A stretch of DNA of 59,831 nucleotides from Nitrospira sp. CG24C (GTDB taxonomy: Bacteria > Nitrospirota > Nitrospiria > Nitrospirales > Nitrospiraceae): assembly GCA_002869885.2 (NCBI GenBank), contig NEWR02000010.1:1-59831 (forward strand), given 5' to 3'. A model generated the notes under the pieces. That model searched no databases and was not told the DNA's origin. It was given only the letters and a program-made list of their open reading frames with translations. Positions 9,809-16,799 of this stretch are shown here, in pieces. Position 1 is the first letter of the stretch, and each line of letters opens with the position of its first letter. The position numbers and the translations under genes were made by a program.

Positions 9809-10135
9809 ATGAATGAGCAAGAGTCCGTACAGGTCGAACTTCGGATCAGTTACCGCTATGCCACCGCGCACCCTTGGGTCGTCCAGGCCATCGGGGGATT
9901 CTTATCAGCCTATTTCATGGAGCACCCGGGGTTTCGCGTGCAGCGATACATGGAAGAGCTGGAGTCCGGCACGCACCTCTGGGTATGTGAGGTACCTACC
10001 GGCATGAAGTTCCTCAGACTCCTGAGGCGGCTGAAGGAAGATATCCCCCCCTGCGACGCTCAACAGACCGCCACCGATCCACCCGCACGGCCACGTTATC
10101 TAATCGATTGCGCTGAACTGCCGATGGAGTCGTAG
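9809..10135 (+). CDS. Hypothetical small soluble protein
   Basis: I do not recognise a family. The 108-residue product begins MNEQESVQVELRISYRYATA, then has an aromatic central part (HPWVVQAIGGFLSAYFMEHPG) and a proline-rich C-terminal region ending in LIDCAELPMES. No signal peptide or clear transmembrane helix is present. A coding function is supported by a plausible start, by the position between regulatory-looking hairpins, and by the fact that its stop lies two bases before a GT/CA hairpin, the pattern seen at other genuine gene ends here. It converges with galE. Confidence 0.6.
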   Translation: MNEQESVQVELRISYRYATAHPWVVQAIGGFLSAYFMEHPGFRVQRYMEELESGTHLWVCEVPTGMKFLRLLRRLKEDIPPCDAQQTATDPPARPRYLIDCAELPMES

Positions 10136-10136
10136 C

Positions 10137-10220
10137 GTCTGGTCTATCTAGTCTGTCTAGTCTATTCGGTCTATCTGGTTTGCCTGGTTAGTTTCGTTAG
10201 ACTAAACAGACCAGACAGAC
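10137..10220. repeat. GT/CA hairpin, copy 2 (GTCT variant)
   Basis: The left arm is built from GTCTGGTCTATCTAGTCTG words, the turn is GTTTCGTTAG and the right arm is CTAAACAGACCAGACAGAC. It fills the gap between two convergent stop codons (10135 on plus, 10226 on minus). Word content differs slightly from the other copies (GTCT instead of GTTT), yet both arms changed together. Confidence 0.85.
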
Positions 10221-10225
10221 TGCGA

Positions 10226-11245
10226 TCAACTCTTGAAGCCGTTAGGGTTACCACTCTGCCACCGCCAGGTATCGGCACACATCGTATTGAGCCCACGCTC
10301 CGCGCGCCAACCCAATAACTCAAACGCCCGTTGCGGATCGGCATAGCAGGAGGCAATGTCGCCGGAACGTCTGGGCGCAATCCTATAGGGTATTGATCGC
10401 CCGCTGGCCTGCTCAAATGCCCGCACGATATCCAGTACGCTGTACCCTGTACCAGTTCCCAGATTTACGGTCAGACACTCGACCCTCTTCTCTAATCGCT
10501 CCAATACGTTTAGTGCCTTGAGATGGCCCAAGGCCAGATCCACGACGTGAATATAATCCCGCACCCCCGTCCCATCTGGAGTGGGGTAATCATTGCCCCA
10601 CACGTTAAGGTAGTCTCGACGTCCAATTGCCACTTGCGCGATGAAGGGCAACAAATTATTGGGAATGCCCTGTGGATCTTCCCCGATCGAGCCGCCGACA
10701 TGGGCTCCCACCGGGTTGAAATAACGCAGAATGCCGAGTCTCCATGAGGCATCGCTGCGGCGCAGATCGCGCAAGATCTCTTCAATCATCAACTTCGAAC
10801 GGCCATACGGGTTGGTGGCGGAAAGCGGATGGTCTTCTGTGAGCGGCAATCGTTGAGGGTCTCCATAGACGGTGGCGGAGGAGCTGAACACTAAAGTTTT
10901 TACCCCGCACTCCCCCATCGCTTCCAACAGGCGAAGAGTACCGACCACATTGTTGTCATAATAGGCCAACGGCTGAGTGACCGACTCCCCCACCGCCTTG
11001 AGGCCGGCGAAGTGGATCACCGCACTGGCCCCACTCTCACGCAGGGCCGCCACCAAGACACCACGATCGCGGATGTCGCCTTTCACCAACCGCAGTTTTT
11101 TTCCGGTGATGCGCTCTACCCGCGCCACTGCCTCGGGGTGACTATTGCAGAAGTTGTCGAACACCGTGACATCATAGCCCGCCTCGAGCAGTTCCACACA
11201 GGTATGCGATCCGATATAGCCTGCCCCGCCGGTCACAAAAATCAT
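10226..11245 (-). CDS. galE: UDP-glucose 4-epimerase
   Basis: GalE interconverts UDP-glucose and UDP-galactose using bound NAD, supplying galactose for LPS or exopolysaccharide. The 339-residue protein is of normal length. It begins with the NAD-binding GGAGYIGSHTCVELLEAGYD, has the catalytic YxxxK as NPYGRSKLMIEEIL, and shows FSSSATVYGD plus the substrate-side VRDYIHVVDLALGH. The start ATG 11245 has a GAGGT Shine-Dalgarno. No other galactose gene is adjacent. It may be cotranscribed with the DUF3422-like gene upstream, though a GT/CA hairpin separates the two. Confidence 0.95.
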   Translation of the reverse strand: MIFVTGGAGYIGSHTCVELLEAGYDVTVFDNFCNSHPEAVARVERITGKKLRLVKGDIRDRGVLVAALRESGASAVIHFAGLKAVGESVTQPLAYYDNNVVGTLRLLEAMGECGVKTLVFSSSATVYGDPQRLPLTEDHPLSATNPYGRSKLMIEEILRDLRRSDASWRLGILRYFNPVGAHVGGSIGEDPQGIPNNLLPFIAQVAIGRRDYLNVWGNDYPTPDGTGVRDYIHVVDLALGHLKALNVLERLEKRVECLTVNLGTGTGYSVLDIVRAFEQASGRSIPYRIAPRRSGDIASCYADPQRAFELLGWRAERGLNTMCADTWRWQSGNPNGFKS

Positions 11246-11320
11246 GAACGCCTACCTCATGGAGAGATGACAGCAGCCTATCCAGGGGAACGAACAACGT
11301 CAAGAAATCAACGGGAAATG

Positions 11321-11397
11321 TTCGTTTGGTTTATCGGGTTGATTTGGTTCATCTGGTTGGGTTCGTTCAACCAAACAAACGAGACAAACCAAATAAC
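11321..11397. repeat. GT/CA hairpin, copy 3
   Basis: Left arm of GTTTGGTTTATCGGGTTG words, turn GGTTCGTTCAACC, right arm CAAACAAACGAGACAAACC. It starts eight bases past the stop of the minus-strand gene at 11405 and lies between that gene and galE. Confidence 0.9.
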
Positions 11398-11404
11398 TTT
11401 TTCA

Positions 11405-12766
11405 TTACGCCGGAGGCGCAGGTTCGCCGGAGAATTTCTTGTGGAGAAGTTTGCGTCCGATGATCGTAATCCCCAATGCGATACCGAGCGAGAGCGGAAC
11501 GAACAATGCGGCGGCAATATCCGCATTGCGTAGCCACCCCATTTCATGAAGCCCCTTGAAGATATAGGCCATAAGCCCGCTGAGATAGTAGGCGATGACA
11601 ATGACCGACAAGCCTTCGACCGTGTATTGGAGGATGGCCTGGCTCCTCGTCGTCTTGTCGACGCTGATCAGAAGCGACAAGTTCTGGGATTGGAGCATGA
11701 GATCGACGCGGGCGCGAATGATTGAGATCGTCCCTTCAAACCCGCTGCGAAGGGTGTCCATCCGCTTCAGGAGTTGTTGATAGCCCTCCGCGACCCCGGT
11801 GATCCCGCTGAGGACATACTCGGACATCGGGCGATAGAGGGGAAGTGACCGTTCGTTGAGTGAGGCCAGCGTCCGATGCACAATCTTGTCGTAAGGAACA
11901 GAGGCGGATAGCTCGAAGTGCAGCCTACTGGACAGTTGAGTGGTCTTTAACAAATCTAACGTCAGCCCATTGAGCCAACGCTGGAGCGTCAGGGCGTCGG
12001 CATGGCCGATGTGTCCGCTGATGATTTCGCGCTGCTTCAAGTGCACCTGCTCGAACTTGTAGGCCTGATCGATCGCAGCTGAAAACAATGGCTTCTGCAT
12101 GAGAATCAAATGGTAGTAGGTTTCGATCCGGACAATCGCATCGACAATGTCTTTCAAGTGAGACCTGCTGGACATGCCGGACCCGACGCTGACCCAATAG
12201 CGTTCGCGCCCATGTTCATCCGGTGTAAAGCTCGTAACCAGCGACGTCTCCTCATCGAGGATCCGGCTGCCATAGAGGATCGGACCGGGAAACTCCCGGC
12301 TAAACGCCTCACTGGCCGGCAAGGGCTCAGCCATCAGTACGATATCAAGGTGGCATACTTCCACTCCGAGCGGTGTGGCTGGAAACCGGTAGTCAGGGAA
12401 GGTCATCGGGCCAAAGGTCATCCCCCCGACATAATCGGATGGCATATGCCAGATTTGATAACTGTAGTACTCCGTGTGCGTTTGCCAGATGACGATCAGG
12501 CGATCGCCGGTCTCCGCCGTCTTCATGCCGTAGCCAAACGCGTCTTGAATGACCATCGCGTCGGCAGAGATATTCAAAGCCTCCAGGAGAGACCTGAACT
12601 CGTCGCGACTCGCCGGCCGCTGCACCGGTGGATCGCTCATGCGAAATGTTTTGTAGTGTACGTGCGCAGGGGCGTGTAACTGCGCGGCCCAGAGCATCTG
12701 TGGCCGCTCGTGTAGCTTCCGTATAAGCTCGCCGACATCCGGCTTGGTATTCTCAGGCTCAGCCAT
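11405..12766 (-). CDS. DUF3422-like membrane-anchored protein
   Basis: The 453-residue protein has a long soluble N-terminal part and two hydrophobic helices near the C-terminus (about residues 380-405 and 420-440), followed by a basic tail (GRKLLHKKFSGEPAPPA). Residues 350-395 contain RVDLMLQSQNLSLL and QYTVEGLSVIVIAYYLSGL, matching the conserved C-terminal region of DUF3422 proteins. Their function is not established; the layout suggests a cytosolic domain anchored to the inner membrane from its C-terminal end. An AAGG sits near the start codon. A GT/CA hairpin follows the stop. Confidence 0.8.
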   Translation of the reverse strand: MAEPENTKPDVGELIRKLHERPQMLWAAQLHAPAHVHYKTFRMSDPPVQRPASRDEFRSLLEALNISADAMVIQDAFGYGMKTAETGDRLIVIWQTHTEYYSYQIWHMPSDYVGGMTFGPMTFPDYRFPATPLGVEVCHLDIVLMAEPLPASEAFSREFPGPILYGSRILDEETSLVTSFTPDEHGRERYWVSVGSGMSSRSHLKDIVDAIVRIETYYHLILMQKPLFSAAIDQAYKFEQVHLKQREIISGHIGHADALTLQRWLNGLTLDLLKTTQLSSRLHFELSASVPYDKIVHRTLASLNERSLPLYRPMSEYVLSGITGVAEGYQQLLKRMDTLRSGFEGTISIIRARVDLMLQSQNLSLLISVDKTTRSQAILQYTVEGLSVIVIAYYLSGLMAYIFKGLHEMGWLRNADIAAALFVPLSLGIALGITIIGRKLLHKKFSGEPAPPA

Positions 12767-13003
12767 GCAATGACCTTGCAGATGAAAAGAGAAACAGGAA
12801 CCGCTGCCAGGCTACTGACTTGTCGGCAACCCTGTCAACTGATCATCAGTCCAATATGCAATGAAAGGGGCATTGCGCGATGTGATACTCGCGTAGGCGG
12901 GGTAACAGAGCCCTTCGCTCGCGTCTCAAAAACCAACCATTCTTGACTCGCTGGAGGAAATCCTCGTTGCATTTTGGTGGTGATCGGTCTATACAAGCAA
13001 CCC

Positions 13004-13273
13004 ATGAACGTCGAGCAGATGGAAGAGATCAAACGTCATTTTGGTGTTGTGGCCGAATCGCTGAGGAGCGACATCCGCCAGATTGCGGAAGGTCACGCCA
13101 CTATTCGACATGAATTGCAAGAACACCGTGGGGAGATTCGCGATGAGTTCAAAGAAATGCGGGCACTTCTTCGGCTCTCATTTTCCCAGCTCGACCAGCG
13201 CAGCCACACCCTCGAAACGGACCTCTCTGCACTGAAAACACGCATGGACCGACTCGAAACCAGCCGGGCCTAA
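13004..13273 (+). CDS. Small coiled-coil protein of unknown function
   Basis: This is an 89-residue, strongly charged helical protein. Heptad-like spacing of hydrophobic residues runs through most of it (for example EMRALLRLSFSQLDQRSHTL and DLSALKTRMDRLE). It has no cysteine, signal peptide or membrane segment. I chose ATG 13004 because the residues from there are helical; an upstream in-frame GTG/ATG at 12974 would add ten unlike residues. It converges with groES. Small proteins of this type often act as oligomerising adaptors, but nothing here shows a partner. Confidence 0.6.
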   Translation: MNVEQMEEIKRHFGVVAESLRSDIRQIAEGHATIRHELQEHRGEIRDEFKEMRALLRLSFSQLDQRSHTLETDLSALKTRMDRLETSRA

Positions 13274-13354
13274 TTCCCACCACACCATTCGGTCAATCCT
13301 CCACACGCGCCGCCGCCGCGATCGGTCAGAAAAGTAGCATGTTCCTGTTTTCTT

Positions 13355-13418
13355 CTTGGTCTGTCTGGTCCATCTGGTTCAACCATACAAACGAGACAGA
13401 CCAAACAAATCAAATAAC
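13355..13418. repeat. GT/CA hairpin, copy 4
   Basis: Left arm GGTCTGTCTGGTCCATCTGG, right arm CAAACGAGACAGACCAAAC, with a short turn of TTCAACCATA. It lies between convergent stops and ends eight bases before the groES stop. Confidence 0.85.
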
Positions 13419-13425
13419 GGTCTTC

Positions 13426-13761
13426 TTACCCCACCAAGCCCAGGACGTCGGACTCGCGGACGAGAACGAGCTCCTTACCATCCAGATCGATTTCGGTCGT
13501 TCCGTACTTTTCATAGAGAACCTGATCGCCCGGTTTAAGGACCGTAGAATTGAATACCTTTTCCTCTTTTGCGTCTTTCCTTTTTGGTTTACTACCAGAC
13601 TTCTTTTCCGGTGTTTCCCAACGTCCCTTCCCCACGGCCAGGACCTTTCCTTCAACAGGTTTCTCCTTGGCCGTATCCGGGATGAACAACCCCCCAGTGG
13701 TCTTTCCCTTGGCCTCCGATGGTTCGATCAAAGCCCAATCCTGTAATGGTTTAAGTCCCAT
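13426..13761 (-). CDS. groES: Co-chaperonin GroES/Cpn10 with an enlarged roof-hairpin region
   Basis: GroES caps the GroEL folding chamber. The N-terminal MGLKPLQDWALIEPSEAKGK and mobile loop (TTGGLFIPDTAKEKP) are canonical, as are GKVLAVGKGR and the C-terminal KYGTTEIDLDGKELVLVRE. The region at about residues 48-70, normally a short beta-hairpin at the dome top, is replaced by a longer lysine-rich segment (ETPEKKSGSKPKRKDAKEEK), making the protein 111 residues instead of about 95. The AGGAGG Shine-Dalgarno is excellent. No groEL follows; the next gene downstream converges. It is therefore an orphan copy that must work with a GroEL encoded elsewhere. Confidence 0.93.
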   Translation of the reverse strand: MGLKPLQDWALIEPSEAKGKTTGGLFIPDTAKEKPVEGKVLAVGKGRWETPEKKSGSKPKRKDAKEEKVFNSTVLKPGDQVLYEKYGTTEIDLDGKELVLVRESDVLGLVG

Positions 13762-13790
13762 AATGATTCCTCCTCCTGTGGTCCAAGTGC

Positions 13791-13826
13791 AGCAACAAGC
13801 TACGTCGTTCTGCAGATGGCGTCAAC
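13791..13826. repeat. 36-bp direct repeat, left copy
   Basis: AGCAACAAGCTACGTCGTTC followed by TGCAGATGGCGTCAAC recurs at 16351-16386 with one mismatch, in the same orientation. Weaker similarity extends about 15 bases to the left (TGGTCCAAG versus TGGTTCAAG). The pair brackets the DUF4393/DUF3644 segment. Confidence 0.85.
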
Positions 13827-13880
13827 CTGCCAGACGGTCCACGTTATGATTCGGCCTCAGACTGGAAAGGGAACTCGGAA

Positions 13881-14059
13881 CAGGGGTGGCAAAGCCCTTT
13901 GCGCCAGCGCCTCCCGGAACGGCCCTTTCGGACTGTGCTAGGCGGAATCCTTCGGAAATTCTTTCGCAGACTCAGTCAGTTTCCGCTTTCCTTCCTAGCA
14001 CAGTCTCGAAGGGCACCCCGTTCCTCCGGCGAACTGCGCTCAGGCCTCTGCCACCCCTG
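13881..14059. repeat. Long imperfect hairpin, about 180 bp
   Basis: Outer arms CAGGGGTGGCA (13881) and TGCCACCCCTG (ending 14059) are complementary. Inner arms GACTGTGCTAGG and CCTAGCACAGTC pair again, with CCCTTTCG/CGAAGGG between them and a GGCGGAA/TTCCGC pairing at the tip. The size and lack of an open frame suggest a mobile palindromic element or a very long structured RNA. Confidence 0.75.
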
Positions 14060-14290
14060 CGAAATAAACTGTCATCAACTAAAAAATAGAAATGTGACAG
14101 GCCGCGTACAAGCCTGTCACCTTAACGCTTCGCCAAGCTTAGTCCCTACTACACGACGGCGCATCGTCACAGTATTGGATGTTTGCTGGGAAGGAATGCG
14201 GCAGTCATCGTCCTGACAGGCTCAACTCGCGGTGATTTCCGAAAACGGTTACGGCACCTTCCGTTCGCCCGGTTGATGGAGGGATTAGCT

Positions 14291-15082
14291 TCACTGTCTG
14301 TGGCACGCGTGAATGAACTGGGAGCCGAACGTCGTTACGCAGACCACGCCATTCTCAAACGTGAGTGTTCGGTCCGGCTTCGGTGCCATCTGGGCTGGAA
14401 ATTGGCTAGACCAATAATCCTTCAACGCTGGGTATACATCCACAGTATCTCTCTTTACGCTTCGATCATGATGGATAATGATTAGACCCAGTCCGTCCAG
14501 GTTACTGAAATACGCGGGCACGTTCTGTGGATACAGAAGAGAGCTTGAGCGCTCTGGCGCGATGAGCAGATCACCAGCGAAGCTGTACATGGTTGAGCTC
14601 CACCATTTTGCGGTGACAAATTCCAAATCGGTCTCGTTGACGAAGTATTCAAGCAACTGCGCCTCATCTGGCGAAAGATTATTGATGACGTTCACGAAGC
14701 TTGGATGCGCCTCCCACACAGAGTCAGCATTTGAAGCCTTCGCAAGAAGAGTGACGTACATATCTGCAAGCTTCGTGTCTCGCACATATGCTAACTTTTC
14801 GGCAATGGGAACACCTATTTCTGGAGCGACCGGTACTACTTTTTCCTGCGGCAGATGTTCCAGCCGCGCTCGATAGTCCTCGAGATTCTTCTCGATGTAG
14901 ATACGGGACCGTTCGTTTGCCAAGTGGATGGGCCAGAGCACAGTGTTTCCAAGGCCGAACACTGTCCCGAGGGCTTTCCCAACCTGCTGGACTCCGGGTC
15001 TCGCAAGATCACCGTAGATTTCGACCAAGAGGCCAGGGATCTTCAATGCCTCCTGGGCAACTTGCAGCCAGCTGTTGGACAT
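14291..15082 (-). CDS. DUF4393 (Abi-alpha-like) protein
   Basis: The 263-residue protein resembles the DUF4393 family, some members of which are annotated as abortive-infection proteins. Residues 10-60 hold a glycine-rich amphipathic or membrane-associating stretch (GKALGTVFGLGNTVLWPIHL). Next comes the typical ENLEDYRARLEHLPQEKVV and then IAEKLAYVRDTKLADMYVTL. I start at ATG 15082, which has a GAGGG Shine-Dalgarno, not at an in-frame start 29 codons upstream. The mechanism of this family is not established. It sits beside a DUF3644 gene on the same strand, inside the repeat-bounded segment. Confidence 0.8.
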   Translation of the reverse strand: MSNSWLQVAQEALKIPGLLVEIYGDLARPGVQQVGKALGTVFGLGNTVLWPIHLANERSRIYIEKNLEDYRARLEHLPQEKVVPVAPEIGVPIAEKLAYVRDTKLADMYVTLLAKASNADSVWEAHPSFVNVINNLSPDEAQLLEYFVNETDLEFVTAKWWSSTMYSFAGDLLIAPERSSSLLYPQNVPAYFSNLDGLGLIIIHHDRSVKRDTVDVYPALKDYWSSQFPAQMAPKPDRTLTFENGVVCVTTFGSQFIHACHRQ

Positions 15083-15234
15083 GGTTAATCCCTCGTTGTG
15101 ACAGTTAACTACGGAGTATGCCGAGACGAACTGCAGATTGACGCGTGATTGTCGCGTGCCTTCAACCACTTGTCAACGCATCGCCTCTGGTGGTCCATGT
15201 CCAGTGTTCAGGCTGCTTGAATAACGGCCAGGTT

Positions 15235-16279
15235 TTACCTCGACACCGGGGCCAACCCAGTTACCGCCTGAAATGTACCGGCGTCAGCCAGCTCCGTTGC
15301 AAGCTTGTCAATCCAGGCTTGAGTATAGACGTAGTCACCGTGGACACTGTCGTACACACTGTAGCGACCGTCCGTCTTCTCGGGCGCGCCTGCAAACGAC
15401 GCCGGACGAACCTTGAAGTGGCGCCACGCGCATGTATGAGTGCTCATGCTCACTCTGTAGAGCAGCAGCAGCTTCAGGGCCTTCACCACATCTGTGGCCT
15501 TGAAGAGACCCAAGTTCGCAATCGGTACCTGTTTCTCACGGATAAGAATATTCAACTTTTCCAGTCGGCTCAACTCTTCCGGAGACGCCTCGTCTACGCG
15601 AATGAACTGAACAACAACGTCCGCAGCAGATGCCCGATTCGCAACCCTTGGAACGAGGAATACGGAGAAGGAGTACTTCATGCTGCTCAAGGTCGTCGGC
15701 GGTAGCGCAGTCCTGAACTTCTCGATGTAGTCGGTAACGCCCTTTGAAGCCGAGAGTAGGGCCAACTTAGTGGCCTTCGATTTCTCGTCTGGCATGAGCT
15801 GCGAGAACTGCAGTGCTATCGCCAGCTGATCGGCGAGCCCGTACCTGACTCCGAACGACGTAACCAGCAGCTGTTCAAAATTGAGAAGGCTGGCCTGGCA
15901 CTCGCCGTAAAGGGAGGCATCCAGCTGAGGTAGATTGCAATGCTCGATCTTGTTTCGGAGACCGATCAGAAATTCCAGGTTCTTCTTCTCAGGGGGGTCT
16001 GGTCAACGAAGTGCTGCCGGAGACACTCAGTCAAATCCCAGTGCTTAGGGTCACCGTCGATCTTGACGTATCGGACTCCCTTGGCAGAGGTCGAACCCTT
16101 CTGTCGGTACCATGGTCGTCGACCTTTGCGATAAAAGATTGCGTGGAGCAACGCTGTCCAGGCAATCACGACAAGAATGAAGAACTGTGCTGTTCGAAAC
16201 CGCTGGCCGGGTCGGTTGTATGCCTCGACCGACACTTCTCGATGTTATCCTTGACGTTCTGCGGTAAGCCTTTGGGCAT
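15235..16279 (-). pseudogene. DUF3644-domain gene broken by two single-base frameshifts
   Basis: From ATG 16279 the frame reads MPKGLPQNVKDNIEKCR, then shifts near 16229-16232. The next frame carries EAYNRPGQRFRTAQFFILVV and KIDGDPKHWDLTECLRQHF, typical of DUF3644, up to a run of six G at 15992-15997. One more base there restores KNLEFLIGLRNKIEHCNLPQ and the rest down to the stop at 15235. Allowing one added base at each site gives an intact protein of about 348 residues. DUF3644 proteins often sit in defence-type contexts; their activity is unknown. Both lesions are missing bases in short runs, so sequencing error, real decay or phase variation are all possible. Confidence 0.75.
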
Positions 16280-16350
16280 TGTGCTAACGAGGCCAGGAAT
16301 TATTTCGCTTAGGTCAGTCGGTGCATGGGGCGGCCGCTGGTTCAAGGGTC

Positions 16351-16386
16351 AGCAACAGGCTACGTCGTTCTGCAGATGGCGTCAAC
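16351..16386. repeat. 36-bp direct repeat, right copy
   Basis: AGCAACAGGCTACGTCGTTC followed by TGCAGATGGCGTCAAC differs at one position from 13791-13826. It marks the right end of the DUF4393/DUF3644 segment. Confidence 0.85.
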
Positions 16387-16493
16387 TCGCGCGGGATGAA
16401 ATCCCAAGTGATCCCTTTATTTAGGCGGAGCCGTTGGGGGTGGTTCCACTGCGCGCATCGAGGGACCGCCGCTCGTTTATCTTCTCCCTCAAT

Positions 16494-16583
16494 GGCGGGC
16501 TAGAGGGTCTCCCACTGCGCGTGTCCAACGAGGGTCTTCCGAGACCGCGCGTTGCACGAGCACAGGAGACTCGCTAGCCCGCC
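16494..16583. repeat. Variable-arm/conserved-core hairpin, copy B
   Basis: Arms GGCGGGCTAGAGGGTCTCC and GGAGACTCGCTAGCCCGCC pair with two mismatches. The core (CACTGCGCGTGTCCAACGAG ... CCGCGCGTTGCACGAGCACA) is the most diverged complete copy. Confidence 0.8.
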
Positions 16584-16622
16584 CTCTCATGCCCTTTCTC
16601 CGCCTCCACCCTTCCCCCGATA

Positions 16623-16716
16623 GGGAGTGGCCAAGGCTGCCCTTTACTGCGCGCATCGAACGAGCACCTTCTGAGCGTGCGCGTTCTGCGAGCACGAAGG
16701 GCACCTGGCCGCTCCC
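16623..16716. repeat. Variable-arm/conserved-core hairpin, copy C
   Basis: Arms GGGAGTGGCCAAGGCTGCCC and GGGCACCTGGCCGCTCCC pair with a few mismatches. The core has ACTGCGCGCATCGAACGAGC and GAGCGTGCGCGTTCTGCGAG. It lies 40 bases after copy B and 83 bases before prfC. Confidence 0.85.
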
Positions 16717-16799
16717 TTCTTCTAGTTTTCTCCTCCGCCAGGTGTTAAAACATATCTCCAATACCTCATCTGGGGCCTTGTAGAAAAGAAGGAACGTTT

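Larger units (their letters stand above)
13762..14290. other. Intergenic stretch with direct repeat and giant hairpin
   Basis: No gene is supported here. It contains the groES promoter region, the left 36-bp direct repeat (13791-13826), a ~180-bp hairpin (13881-14059) and a tail after the DUF4393 stop. The words GTGACAGGCCGCGTACAAG and CTTGTACGCGGCCTGTCAC are complements, but only one strand's copy is present, so I do not call a further element. Confidence 0.6.
13791..16386. mobile_element. Candidate defence-type island between direct repeats
   Basis: The segment between the 36-bp repeats holds two genes of phage-defence or abortive-infection type (DUF4393 and a broken DUF3644) and looks visibly AT-richer than its neighbours. 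No integrase, transposase or tRNA is present. The repeats could be attachment or recombination scars, a target duplication, or two copies of a dispersed repeat between which cargo was gained. The island call is inference. Confidence 0.45.
16280..16799. other. Intergenic stretch with direct repeat and two variable-arm elements
   Basis: This stretch holds the right direct repeat (16351-16386), a half-core (CCACTGCGCGCATCGAGGGA near 16446-16465), and complete elements B (16494-16583) and C (16623-16716). No gene is supported. The prfC promoter should lie between element C and 16800. Confidence 0.7.
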
